From the NCBI RefSeq assembly GCF_017329605.1, contig NZ_JAFMTY010000024.1:1-51829 (forward strand): a stretch of DNA of 51,829 bases, in the 5' to 3' direction. Under the pieces are notes generated by a model, which was not told the DNA's origin, searched no databases, and saw only the letters and a program-made list of their open reading frames with translations. How positions within the stretch are numbered: position 1 is the stretch's first letter; each line of letters begins with the position of its first letter. Shown here in pieces: positions 23,841-31,814 of this stretch. The translations under genes were made by a program, and so were the position numbers. Source of the stretch: Alicyclobacillus fructus (GTDB taxonomy: Bacteria; Bacillota; Bacilli; Alicyclobacillales; Alicyclobacillaceae).

Positions 23841-24632
23841 TCACTGCGCCACGTATCCCCCGTCGATCACGACGGCCTGGCCCGTGACGGAGGCGGCGAG
23901 ATCGGACGCGAGGAACACGGCGTAGTGCGCGACCTCCTCGGGGAAGAGCAGCCGCTTCTGCGGCACGAGCGGATAGATCACGTCCTCCAGCACCTGCTCC
24001 ACGGGGACGTTGCGCGTGCGGGCGAGATCGGCCAGCTGGTTGCGGACGAGGGGCGTGTCGACGTAACCGGGGCAGAGCGCGTTCACGGTCACGCCGTGCT
24101 CGGCCGCCTCGAGCGCCGCGACCTTCGTCAGGCCGATGAGCCCGTGTTTGGCCGCGTTGTACGCCGCCTTGCCCGCGAAACCGATGAGGCCGTTGACGGA
24201 CGCCATGTTGAGGATCCGCCCATACCCGCGCGCCTTCATCCCGGGCAGCGCCCGCTTGATGCTCAAAAACGGCCCCGTGAGCATGAGGTCCACCATCTTG
24301 CGAAAGACGTCGGCCGGGAACTCCTCGATGGGCGCCACATGCTGCATGCCCGCGTTGTTGACCACGATGTCCACGCGGCCGTACTGCGCTTCCGCCTGCG
24401 TGAACAGCCGGTCGATCTCGCCCTCGTCCGAGGCGTCCGCCGCGACGGCCGTCACGTCCAGTCCGCGCTGCCGCAGAGCCTGTGCCTGCGCTTCCGCCGC
24501 GTCCTGCCGCAAATCGGACAACACCACGCGCGCCCCCGCTTCGGCCATGGCCGTGGCGACGGCGAGCCCAATCCCGCTCGCCGCACCGGTGACGACAGCG
24601 ACGCGCCCTTGTAACGAAATCTGCATGCTCAT
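23841..24632 (-). CDS. 3-hydroxybutyrate dehydrogenase-type SDR
   Basis: NAD-dependent oxidation of (R)-3-hydroxybutyrate to acetoacetate is the likely reaction; it is a cytosolic SDR of 263 aa. It has TGAASGIG, NNAGMQH, Ser in NMASVNGL and YNAAKHG (catalytic Tyr-Lys), plus the VNALCPGYVDTPLVRNQL and PEEVAHYAVFLAS stretch typical of this enzyme. ATG at 24632 overlaps the hydrolase stop (TGATG), so the two genes are translated together. It is downstream of the hydrolase that would supply its substrate. Confidence 0.88.
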   Translation of the reverse strand: MSMQISLQGRVAVVTGAASGIGLAVATAMAEAGARVVLSDLRQDAAEAQAQALRQRGLDVTAVAADASDEGEIDRLFTQAEAQYGRVDIVVNNAGMQHVAPIEEFPADVFRKMVDLMLTGPFLSIKRALPGMKARGYGRILNMASVNGLIGFAGKAAYNAAKHGLIGLTKVAALEAAEHGVTVNALCPGYVDTPLVRNQLADLARTRNVPVEQVLEDVIYPLVPQKRLLFPEEVAHYAVFLASDLAASVTGQAVVIDGGYVAQ

Positions 24633-25867
24633 CACGCCTCCAGGTTGGTGTCTGCGTACAGCTCCGCGCCCCGAGCGAGATGGTCCATAGTGCGGTACAG
24701 GCCGCCCGGCGGTGGTTCCTCGCCGCGCTCGACCCACCGCTCGAGGCACAAAAACGCCGCTTCGAAATACGGGAAGACCGGCTGCTGGTCGCCGCGATCG
24801 AGCCGCAACAGCCCGTCCACGTGATTGCCGCGGTCGATCTCGTACAGCCGGTGCAGGTGCGCACGGCCTGCGGCGGCGACCGCCTGGGCGTAGGCCGTTT
24901 GATGCGCCGCAAACGGGAGCAGGCAGTCCCAGTTGCCCGCCACGGTGAGCACCGGCGCGCCGATACGGCCGGTGTTGACGATGGGCGCAATGCGCGTCGC
25001 GACGCGCCCTGCCCGCTCCTCAGCCGGGTAGGCCGCAAGGGCGGACGGATCGGCCAACCAGTCGTTCGACCAAGGAAGGGCGAAGTTTGGCCAGTCGGGA
25101 TCCAGATTGCGCCCGTAGAGCCAGAGGGTGACGAGCCAGTACATCTGGTAGTAGATGGCCCAGTGGGGCTCGGCGCCGGGCGGAAGCCCGAGCGCGACGA
25201 GATGGTCCCGCCATCGCTTGCGCTCGGGGCCATCGGCCCGCGCGTACGCGGCGAACCCGGCGATCCACGTCGGAAGGGTCTTCAAAAGGTGCTGTCCTTG
25301 CGGAGCCCAATACACGCCTTCCCAGTCCACGGCGCCGTCGATCCCGTCCGCATGCCGCTCGGCGAGAATCCGCGCCACGTAGCCGCCGTTCGACACGCCG
25401 AGCACGTAGGTGCGAAGCGGAACCTGCGCGAAACGCAGGGCGAGCACGCGCTTGGCCACCTCGATGAGGTGGACGTAAGCATACTCCCACTCCGCCATGG
25501 ACCGGGCGGGATCGCGCAACGTGAGCCCTGGCGTCGCCTTGTCGCAGGCTGCGTAGGCGTAGCCCCTTTGCAACACGATGTCCGAGACGAGGTGATCCAG
25601 CGCGAACTCCGAGCGGACAGCGGGCGTGGCACCGATGACGAGCTTGCCGTTCCAGTCCCGCGGGATGCGGAGCACCGCCTGGGCGCGGCCCAGCGCGCCG
25701 TGCCACTGATACCCAGGCACCCGGCGAACGATGCGCGGCGGCCGATAGACGAGCGCCTGCGCGTCCTCGTGCGCGCCCTGGCCTTGTGTGGTCAGATCCG
25801 GAAGCCACTCGAGCCCGCGGGCCATTCGCGCTGACGCTTCTGCGACGAGCCATCCGTCGTTGTCCAC
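24632..25867 (-). CDS. alpha/beta hydrolase, probable 3-hydroxybutyrate oligomer hydrolase
   Basis: 411-aa esterase-like protein. The catalytic nucleophile is the Ser of GVSNGG, with the Asp of NWDCLLP and the His of RGNHVDG as likely partners. It matches the 3-hydroxybutyrate oligomer hydrolase/tannase-like group only loosely; I infer the function mainly from the start-stop coupling to 3-hydroxybutyrate dehydrogenase. No signal peptide is visible, so it would act intracellularly. The start is GTG at 25867, right after GGAGGAGGG; ATG at 25897 is an alternative with poorer spacing. The pair forms a small PHB-turnover operon. Confidence 0.7.
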   Translation of the reverse strand: MDNDGWLVAEASARMARGLEWLPDLTTQGQGAHEDAQALVYRPPRIVRRVPGYQWHGALGRAQAVLRIPRDWNGKLVIGATPAVRSEFALDHLVSDIVLQRGYAYAACDKATPGLTLRDPARSMAEWEYAYVHLIEVAKRVLALRFAQVPLRTYVLGVSNGGYVARILAERHADGIDGAVDWEGVYWAPQGQHLLKTLPTWIAGFAAYARADGPERKRWRDHLVALGLPPGAEPHWAIYYQMYWLVTLWLYGRNLDPDWPNFALPWSNDWLADPSALAAYPAEERAGRVATRIAPIVNTGRIGAPVLTVAGNWDCLLPFAAHQTAYAQAVAAAGRAHLHRLYEIDRGNHVDGLLRLDRGDQQPVFPYFEAAFLCLERWVERGEEPPPGGLYRTMDHLARGAELYADTNLEA

Positions 25868-26030
25868 GCGCCCTCCTCCTCCCTCGCGTCTCCCCATGAA
25901 TTCGCTTTCTTTTGCCGCCTTCCTGCTGTTCGCCGCGGCCTGGCAGCGAGGCGGTGCGATTCTCATATCGTGCCATTTGCAACATACGTTGAAGGAGGGG
26001 GTGCCGACGACGGATGAAGGAGGTGATCGC

Positions 26031-26384
26031 GTGCTCGTCCTGTGGTACCTCGTCGAGATCGCGCTCTACGTCCTCACGTCCATCGCCTTCTACCGCCTCG
26101 CGAAGAAGGCGGGGCTCCGGAAGATGGCCTGGTTCGCCTGGGTGCCCGTGCTGAACATCGTCCTGCAGCTCCGCATGATCGGCAAGAGCGCCTGGTGGTT
26201 GCTCGTCCTGCTCGTACCGATTGTGGACATTGTGTTCTGGATCATCTGGCAGGTCAAACTTTGCCGCGCGTTCGGCCACAGCGGCGCGAACGTGTGGTGG
26301 GTCCTTGTTCCGCTGGTGTATACCATCATATGGATTGTATGGGGTTTCGAAGAGGAGACGCAATATGTGGGGGTGAGCGCGTGA
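26031..26384 (+). CDS. Small membrane protein (DUF5684-like)
   Basis: 117-aa protein with four hydrophobic segments: the first helix, a helix around AWFAWVPVLNIVLQL, a third around WWLLVLLVPIVDIVFWIIW, and the last near WWVLVPLVYTIIWIVWGF. The WxPVLN and KCRAFGHSGANVWW-type features (here KLCRAFGHSGANVWW) are those of DUF5684 proteins, often found beside signal peptidase-like genes. GTG at 26031 follows GGAGGTGATCGC. Single gene with its own terminator. Function unknown. Confidence 0.75.
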   Translation: MLVLWYLVEIALYVLTSIAFYRLAKKAGLRKMAWFAWVPVLNIVLQLRMIGKSAWWLLVLLVPIVDIVFWIIWQVKLCRAFGHSGANVWWVLVPLVYTIIWIVWGFEEETQYVGVSA

Positions 26385-26389
26385 AACGG

Positions 26390-26418
26390 GCGCCCCGGTC
26401 TTCCGGCCGGGGCGCTCT
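26390..26418 (+). terminator. Terminator of the 26031 gene
   Basis: Perfect 9-bp GCGCCCCGG/CCGGGGCGC stem (26390-26398, 26407-26415) with TCTTC following. It may also serve the small minus-strand ORF at 26424-26477. Confidence 0.65.
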
Positions 26419-26423
26419 TCGAT

Positions 26424-26477
26424 TCACAGGGCGCCCACGACGGGATGCGGTACGTACGGCTCCTCGAGATACGCCAT
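26424..26477 (-). CDS. Possible 17-aa peptide with a strong RBS
   Basis: Minus-strand ATG at 26477 follows AAAAGGAGGAC, a near-perfect ribosome binding site, and the reading frame (MAYLEEPYVPHPVVGAL) ends before the bidirectional hairpin. The peptide may be real or an accidental remnant. No promoter is evident. Confidence 0.3.
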   Translation of the reverse strand: MAYLEEPYVPHPVVGAL

Positions 26478-26726
26478 GTCCTCCTTTTCGTTATCAGCCT
26501 CTATCAGCCGCTGGCAGATTCACGAGATTTGGTGCGGCAAGGGTTTTCCGCGCCCAAAGGAGGACTTCACCCCATCTTGTGAGAAAAAATGGTGTCCACC
26601 AAGCCATTTCAGGCGGGCGAGGTCCAACGTGTAGGTTCGACACGTATGGCGCTTTTTGCTTTGACGAACAGAATGACCGCGGATTGGCATCCCCCACCTC
26701 ATGGCCGCACATGTCGCTGATCTCCG
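26478..26726. other. Intergenic region with no recognised gene
   Basis: Bases between the GGDEF-EAL stop and the tiny ORF carry ORFs without good ribosome binding sites. None gives a recognisable protein. A degraded element is possible but I could not support it. Confidence 0.35.
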
Positions 26727-28349
26727 CTAGCGCAGATCCACCCGCCCCGCCGCTACCTCCTGCAGGGCCGACGCGGTCACAGGCCGGCCGTAGCGAAAGC
26801 CCTGCAGCCTGTTCACGCCTATCGCCCGCAGGAGTGCCTCCTGCTCCGCGGTCTCCACGCCTTCTGCCGTGACCTCGAGCCCCAGTTCACTCGCAAGCGC
26901 CATCACGGCGCGAATCAGCCGCTCATAGTACTCATTTGTGTACAGGCGCGCCACGTAACTCCGGTCAATTTTGATCCGGGTCACCTGAAACCGCCGCAGA
27001 TACGCGAGCGACGCGTACCCCGTGCCAAAGTCGTCGAGCGCGATGCGAAAGCCGCGCTGACACAGCGACCGGACCAAATCCTCCGCCGCGTGCTCCATCA
27101 GCGACTGCTCCGTCAGCTCGATCTCGACGTCTTCCGGCTTCACGCCGTGCTCGGCGACCGCGCGCGAGAGGTCGTCGACGAGATCGCCGTACAGTTGGCA
27201 GTCCTGCGCGGAGATGTTCAAGGAGATGGTGAGCGACAGCCCGCTCTCCCGCCACGCCGCGAGGCTTGCGATGGCCTCCTCCATCACGCGCCGGGTGATG
27301 GCCGGCATCAACCTCGCTTCCTCCGCAATCGGGAGAAACTCGCCCGGCGACAATTCGCCGAACTCCTTGTGCCGCCAGCGCACGAGCGCCTCCGCGGACA
27401 CCAACTCGCCCGACTTCGCGTCCACGACGGGCTGGTACACCACGTACAACTCGCCCCGTGCAATGGCGCGAGGCAATTCGTTCCGCAGGCGATCCGCCCG
27501 CGACATGGCCGCCGCAATGGACTCCCGATAGAAGCAGACCTGGTGCCGCCCTCGCCGCTTCGCGCGCTGCACCGCCAGCTCCGCCTTGCGAAACAGGACG
27601 TCCGGCGTGGTCCCATCTTCGGGAAAGAAGGCAATTCCGACACACGCGCCGAGATCGAACCGATTCGCCCACGGATCGACTTCGCGGCACGAAGCCATGA
27701 GCCGGTTCGCCACGGCGAGCACATCGAGTTCTGGCCCTGCGTGCGCCACGAGGAGGGCAAACTCGTCTCCGCCCAGGCGGGCCAAGACGTCGGCGCTGCG
27801 CTTTTCGGCTTGCCATCCCCGGGCCACGGCGCGCAACACCTCGTCGCCTGCGCGATAGCCAAACGCGGCGTTCAGCGCTTCAAACCGGTCGAGATCGACA
27901 TACAGCAACGCCAGTCGGTCCGCATCGCGTTCGGCCGCGCGCACGGCGTATTCGAAATAGTCCATGAAGTAGGCGCGATTGAGGACGCCCGTGAGCGCGT
28001 CGTGACTCGATTCGTGCGCGAGGCGTCTGCGCAGATCCCGCTTTTGGCGCAGATCGAGGAACAGTTCGCGGTACGCAAAGGCGGAGAAAGCGAGGAGGAG
28101 TGCGGTGCCGATGCCGGCGATCCAAAGCGTCAGATAAAGTGGACGCGAGGCCATCACGCGGAGGATGGGCAGGCTGTCCACCCTGATGGCCTGTTCCCAG
28201 TGGGCCAACGCGTGCACGCCGCCCGCCGCATCGCAGATGATGGCCGCCACCATGGCCAGCACAACGACCTGCATGCTGACCACGTACGCCAACAGTCGGT
28301 ATTCGGTCGCCAACGGCTTCAACAAGAGCCACTTCAGCCACGCCCGCAT
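26727..28349 (-). CDS. Membrane-bound GGDEF-EAL protein (c-di-GMP enzyme)
   Basis: 540-aa inner-membrane signalling protein. Two helices (about 17-39 and 71-92) flank a small extracytoplasmic loop. The diguanylate cyclase domain has an intact GGDEF (193-197) and an inhibitory I-site RSAD (184-187, five residues before). The phosphodiesterase domain has EAL at 320-322, the SLNISAQD Asn, ELTEQS Glu, DDFGTG, KIDRSYV Lys, AEGVET Glu and LQGF Gln, so all metal and catalytic positions look present. Either or both activities are possible. ATG at 28349 has only a weak purine run upstream; upstream codons belong to another frame. Confidence 0.92.
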   Translation of the reverse strand: MRAWLKWLLLKPLATEYRLLAYVVSMQVVVLAMVAAIICDAAGGVHALAHWEQAIRVDSLPILRVMASRPLYLTLWIAGIGTALLLAFSAFAYRELFLDLRQKRDLRRRLAHESSHDALTGVLNRAYFMDYFEYAVRAAERDADRLALLYVDLDRFEALNAAFGYRAGDEVLRAVARGWQAEKRSADVLARLGGDEFALLVAHAGPELDVLAVANRLMASCREVDPWANRFDLGACVGIAFFPEDGTTPDVLFRKAELAVQRAKRRGRHQVCFYRESIAAAMSRADRLRNELPRAIARGELYVVYQPVVDAKSGELVSAEALVRWRHKEFGELSPGEFLPIAEEARLMPAITRRVMEEAIASLAAWRESGLSLTISLNISAQDCQLYGDLVDDLSRAVAEHGVKPEDVEIELTEQSLMEHAAEDLVRSLCQRGFRIALDDFGTGYASLAYLRRFQVTRIKIDRSYVARLYTNEYYERLIRAVMALASELGLEVTAEGVETAEQEALLRAIGVNRLQGFRYGRPVTASALQEVAAGRVDLR

Positions 28350-28431
28350 TCGTTCCGCCCCCCGCGCGGAGCATGTGTATCGTTGTAGTTCGTGCTTAGA
28401 AATGCAAAATCCTTCTCCGCACAACGACGCA

Positions 28432-28470
28432 GCAAAGGCCCGCCGCCTCAGTCGAGGCGCGGGCCTTTGC
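28432..28470. terminator. Bidirectional terminator between bioY and the GGDEF-EAL gene
   Basis: Perfect 11-bp arms GCAAAGGCCCG/CGGGCCTTTGC around an inner CCTC/GAGG. It would end bioY on the minus strand. Confidence 0.7.
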
Positions 28471-28492
28471 ATTCCGCAGTCGAGTTTTGGCG

Positions 28493-29086
28493 TCAGGACT
28501 CCGCCGCACCGGATTGCGCCACATACCGCTCGCCGCGCAAGATCCGCTCCGTCGGATACACGCGGCGCACGCGCGCGACAATGACGGCCGCCAGCACGCT
28601 CTTCACAAAGTCGCCTGGCAGAAACGGCCACATGCCGCCCGCCAGCGCGCTTCCCCACGGATGGAGGGACGGCACCACGTGCCGCAGCCAGAGCACGCCC
28701 GGGATGTAGCAGACGAGATCGCCCAGCACAAACAGGATGGCGATGAGCTTGGCGATCTCGCCGCGCGATCCGGGCCGCACGCGCGCGATGGCGAGTCCGG
28801 CAAACAGCGCGCAGAACGGCCAGCCCCAGATGTAGCCCGCCGTCGGGCCGAGCATCAGGCTTGGCCCGGCGTGCCCGCCGATGAGCGGCAGGCCGACGAG
28901 ATCCAGTACAATGAGAAGCACGAACGTCAGCGCGCCGTACCACGGCCCGAGCAGCCCGGCGCAGACCTGCACCACCAGCGTCTCCAGCGTGATGGGCACC
29001 GAGCCGACGGGAATCTGCACGAGGCTCAAAACGGCGAAGATGGCGATGAAGAGGGCACAGAAGATGAGTCCGCGAACTTTGGCCAT
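28493..29086 (-). CDS. bioY: Biotin transporter S component BioY
   Basis: Substrate-binding membrane subunit of an ECF importer (197 aa, six helices). The BioY motifs are VQIPVGSVPITLETLVVQ near the N-terminus, LGLPLIGGHAGPSLMLGPTAGY in the middle and GDLVCYIPGVLWL. It binds biotin and must pair with an ATPase-T module; the two genes diverging from it at 29195 and 30072 supply this. A BirA-like operator spans its promoter. It is followed by a terminator and transcribed alone. Confidence 0.95.
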   Translation of the reverse strand: MAKVRGLIFCALFIAIFAVLSLVQIPVGSVPITLETLVVQVCAGLLGPWYGALTFVLLIVLDLVGLPLIGGHAGPSLMLGPTAGYIWGWPFCALFAGLAIARVRPGSRGEIAKLIAILFVLGDLVCYIPGVLWLRHVVPSLHPWGSALAGGMWPFLPGDFVKSVLAAVIVARVRRVYPTERILRGERYVAQSGAAES

Positions 29087-29119
29087 GAAACTTGACCACT
29101 CCCCTAGGTCGATGTGATA

Positions 29120-29151
29120 TTGTTAACCTACGAGCAGATTATAGTTGACAA
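29120..29151. promoter_or_regulatory. BirA-like operator between bioY and the ecf genes
   Basis: TTGTTAAC, 16 bases, GTTGACAA: an inverted repeat like the Firmicute BirA operator, which has TTGTTAACC and GGTTAACAA arms spaced by 14-16. Loaded BirA would shut off transport when biotin is sufficient. It covers the bioY -10 and can also affect the divergent ATPase genes. Confidence 0.75.
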
Positions 29152-29167
29152 TCCAGGTGAAAGACAA
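29138..29167 (-). promoter_or_regulatory. bioY promoter
   Basis: On the minus strand: TTGTCT (29162-29167), 18 bases, a perfect TATAAT (29138-29143). The -10 lies inside the BirA-like operator. Confidence 0.7.
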
Positions 29168-29194
29168 CCGCGAATGGGGGGCGAACGACGTCCC

Positions 29195-30142
29195 ATGTCG
29201 GAATTTCAATGGAACCGACTCACGCAGAACCCGAGCGCGCAGACGGCTCGGCCGCCCGCCATCGCGTGGCGCCACCTGTTCGTCACCCCGCACGGCGCCG
29301 CCAAGCCCGTGCTGTGCGACGTATCGGGCGAGGTCCCGGCCGGATGCGTCGTGGCGTTGGTCGGGCCGAACGGCGCAGGCAAGACGACGTTTTTCCGCGC
29401 CCTCGTGGGACTCGCCCGGTTTGAGGGTGAGTTGGCCGTGCACGGCGAGGCGTGGCAGACCGCCCGCTGGCGGGTGCAGATGGGCTTTCAGCCGCCCGCG
29501 GCGAGCTTTGTGGGGCAGACGGTGGAAGAAGAGATCGCGGTCTCCATCGCCGCGCGCGCCACTCACCTCCGCGAGCGCGAACCGGATGGGAGGGCACTCG
29601 AGGGCGAGATCCGCGATTGGATGCGGACAGTGGGACTTTCGGTTCCCCTGAACCGTCCGGTGGACGCACTGTCGGGCGGCGAGATGGCCAAGCTCGCGAT
29701 CGCAGGCGCGCTGGCATCCGGCGCCGACGTCCTGTTGATGGACGAGACCCAGGCGGAGCTCGATCCCGACGCGCGCGCCGCGATGCGCTCGCTGTTTCGC
29801 CGCCTCGCTCAAACCGGCCGAACCGTGCTCCTCGTCACGCACGACATGGACGACGTGTTGGCGGCGGACGCGGTGATGGTGGTGAAAGACGGCTCGATGA
29901 GCGCGCCCATGTCGCCTCGCGACTTTTTCTACGGAGACAACGGCCAAGCGCCCTGTGACGATCTCGGCTTCGAGCCGCCCTACCTCATCCGGGCGGCGCG
30001 CCACATCCGGGACGCGACGGGCGCCGACTTTGCACCCCTGACGGAACAGGAATTTGTGGAGGGATGGCGGCGTGCAGTTGCAGGTCAGGTCCTTGACGCT
30101 CGCGCGCGGCGAGACGCCGATTCTGTCGAACATCTCGTTTGA
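29195..30142 (+). CDS. ECF transporter ATPase (biotin module, first ATPase)
   Basis: Energy-coupling ATPase of the biotin importer, 315 aa from ATG 29195. Motifs: Walker A GPNGAGKT (57-64), signature LSGGE (159-163), Walker B LLMDETQAELD (with Asp183, Glu184) and switch His216 in VTHD. The C-terminal ~75 residues after the ATPase core are unusual and unmatched. The start is uncertain: ATG at 29174 is in frame, and neither has a well-spaced ribosome binding site. It overlaps the next gene by 71 bp. It diverges from bioY across the shared BirA-like operator. Confidence 0.85.
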   Translation: MSEFQWNRLTQNPSAQTARPPAIAWRHLFVTPHGAAKPVLCDVSGEVPAGCVVALVGPNGAGKTTFFRALVGLARFEGELAVHGEAWQTARWRVQMGFQPPAASFVGQTVEEEIAVSIAARATHLREREPDGRALEGEIRDWMRTVGLSVPLNRPVDALSGGEMAKLAIAGALASGADVLLMDETQAELDPDARAAMRSLFRRLAQTGRTVLLVTHDMDDVLAADAVMVVKDGSMSAPMSPRDFFYGDNGQAPCDDLGFEPPYLIRAARHIRDATGADFAPLTEQEFVEGWRRAVAGQVLDARARRDADSVEHLV

Positions 30143-31754
30143 GGCGTCGCCCGGCGAATGGATCTTGCTCGTCGGGCGCAACGGGGCGGGCAAGTCCACG
30201 CTGCTCGATGCGCTGGCCGGGATCGCCGTCCCCTTATCCGGCGAGATCCTCTGCCGCGGCGAGGGCGACGAGCCGGTCCGGCCCACGTACTTGCCGCAAG
30301 CGCCGGAGCGGCTCTTGTTCGCCACCCCGGCGGCCGAGGAGTTCGCCGCGAGCCTGCGGCTCCCGAGCGCCGAGGTCCGGAACCGCTGGAGCGAATGGGT
30401 GGCGCCCCGGCTGGCGCCCCTTGGCCTCGGCCATCTCCGGCCGGACGACCTACCCTCCCGCCTGTCCACCGGCATGCAGCGCAAGTTCGTCTACGCCATG
30501 GCGCTCGCGCGACCCGGACAGGTGCTTCTCTGCGACGAGCCGACGAGCGGCCTCGACGCGGCGTCCCGCGCGGAGATCCTGGACGAGATCGAGCGCTTTG
30601 TCGAGCAGGGCGGGTTGGCCATCACGGCGTTGCACGATCTCGACGAGGCGCTGTTTCGCGCCACCCGCGTGCTCGCCCTGGCCGACGGCCGCATCGCCTT
30701 CGACGGGACGCCGCAGGCGTTTGTGGAACGCGCCCTGCCTTTGGCGGAAGCCGGCGTGCCCGTGCCGCCTTCCGTGCGCCTGGCCCTGGCCCTCGCGGCG
30801 AGCGGCGGACCCGCGCCTTCGCTTTGCCGCCCGCGCGATCTCGCCGCAAAGCTCCTGGAGGCGCCTGCCACCGGCCAGCCAGCGGAGAAAGCCGCGCCCC
30901 CCGCGCACGCCCAGGCCCGCTTCGGCACGACAGGCGAAGCCGACGAGGCTTCCGCGGCATGCGGGGCGGCCGCCGCTTCGCACGAAGGCGCCATGGCGAC
31001 GCCCGTCACGCCCCGCAAAGCCGACTTTCACCCCGCCCTGCGCTGGCTCATCGTCACCGCGCTCACGATCGCCATCGCGCTGGTCCACCGGCCTTGGGGC
31101 GATCTCGCGGCCGTGATCGTCACGCTCGCGCTGTTGTGCGTCCTGCGTGCTGCGGTGCGGACCACGCTTCGTCTGACGTGGACCTGGGCGAGCTTCGCCG
31201 CCCTGGCCTGCGCCGTGAGCGGCCTGCAGCTCGGGCCGCCGTTCCACGCCCGCTGGGCCTTTCATCCCGCCGCGGCGCAGCACACCCTGCTGGAGGTCGT
31301 GCCGTATTGGTGCTTTCTGCAGTTGGGACAGCTTGCGCTCGCTCGCTTCTCGTCGCTCCAGTTTGCGGCCCTGGCCCATCGGGCGCTGGCACGCCTCGTG
31401 CCTCGCCGCCAGCGGCTCGTCGTCAGCTGGTTTGGAGCGCTCGTGACGCGTTTCATTCCCGCGGTGGACGCCATCTACCGCGAGCAATGGTACGCATACC
31501 GCGTGCGATGCCAGAACGCCGGCCGCGCCGTCACGACCTCGCGGCTCCTCGTGGACGTGGCCAACGTCATCGCGCCGTTTGTCATCCGCATGCTGCGGTT
31601 CGGCGAGACCACGGCGGACGCCATGGAGGCGCGCCGGCTGTTTGAAGTCCCGCCTCCCTCCGCCCTGTTGCCCGAGTGGCGCGTGCGCGGGAAAGATGCG
31701 GGCCTCATGGCGATCGCGGCCGCGGGCCTCGCGCTCCTCGTCTGGACGCGCTGA
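30072..31754 (+). CDS. ECF ATPase-EcfT fusion protein
   Basis: A single 560-aa protein joins a second ATPase to the transmembrane T component. Residues 1-240 are the ATPase: Walker A GRNGAGKS (35-42), a degenerate signature LSTGM (131-135), Walker B CDEPTSGLD and switch His188. An Ala/Pro-rich linker of about 80 residues follows. Residues 320-560 are EcfT-like: several helices and coupling motifs AGR (within RCQNAGRA) and AMEARRLF (the A-R-G/S type sites that contact the ATPases). ECF modules normally encode these as separate genes. GTG at 30072 lies within the preceding gene with GGAGGGATG upstream. Partner: BioY. Confidence 0.85.
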   Translation: MQLQVRSLTLARGETPILSNISFEASPGEWILLVGRNGAGKSTLLDALAGIAVPLSGEILCRGEGDEPVRPTYLPQAPERLLFATPAAEEFAASLRLPSAEVRNRWSEWVAPRLAPLGLGHLRPDDLPSRLSTGMQRKFVYAMALARPGQVLLCDEPTSGLDAASRAEILDEIERFVEQGGLAITALHDLDEALFRATRVLALADGRIAFDGTPQAFVERALPLAEAGVPVPPSVRLALALAASGGPAPSLCRPRDLAAKLLEAPATGQPAEKAAPPAHAQARFGTTGEADEASAACGAAAASHEGAMATPVTPRKADFHPALRWLIVTALTIAIALVHRPWGDLAAVIVTLALLCVLRAAVRTTLRLTWTWASFAALACAVSGLQLGPPFHARWAFHPAAAQHTLLEVVPYWCFLQLGQLALARFSSLQFAALAHRALARLVPRRQRLVVSWFGALVTRFIPAVDAIYREQWYAYRVRCQNAGRAVTTSRLLVDVANVIAPFVIRMLRFGETTADAMEARRLFEVPPPSALLPEWRVRGKDAGLMAIAAAGLALLVWTR

Positions 31755-31783
31755 AGCCCGGCGAGTGGTTTCGCCGGGCTTCA
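31752..31783. terminator. Hairpin between convergent ends
   Basis: Perfect 13-bp arms TGAAGCCCGGCGA/TCGCCGGGCTTCA with a 6-base loop, beginning at the ecf stop. There is no T-run on either strand, so it may act as a rho-independent barrier only weakly. Confidence 0.6.
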
Positions 31784-31814
31784 GATTGGGCGCCTGTGGA
31801 GGCGATTCGGCGGC

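Noticed and set aside
26494-26712. 72-aa minus-strand ORF upstream of the 17-aa peptide
   Set aside because: No RBS and no recognisable domain; possible transposase scrap could not be supported.
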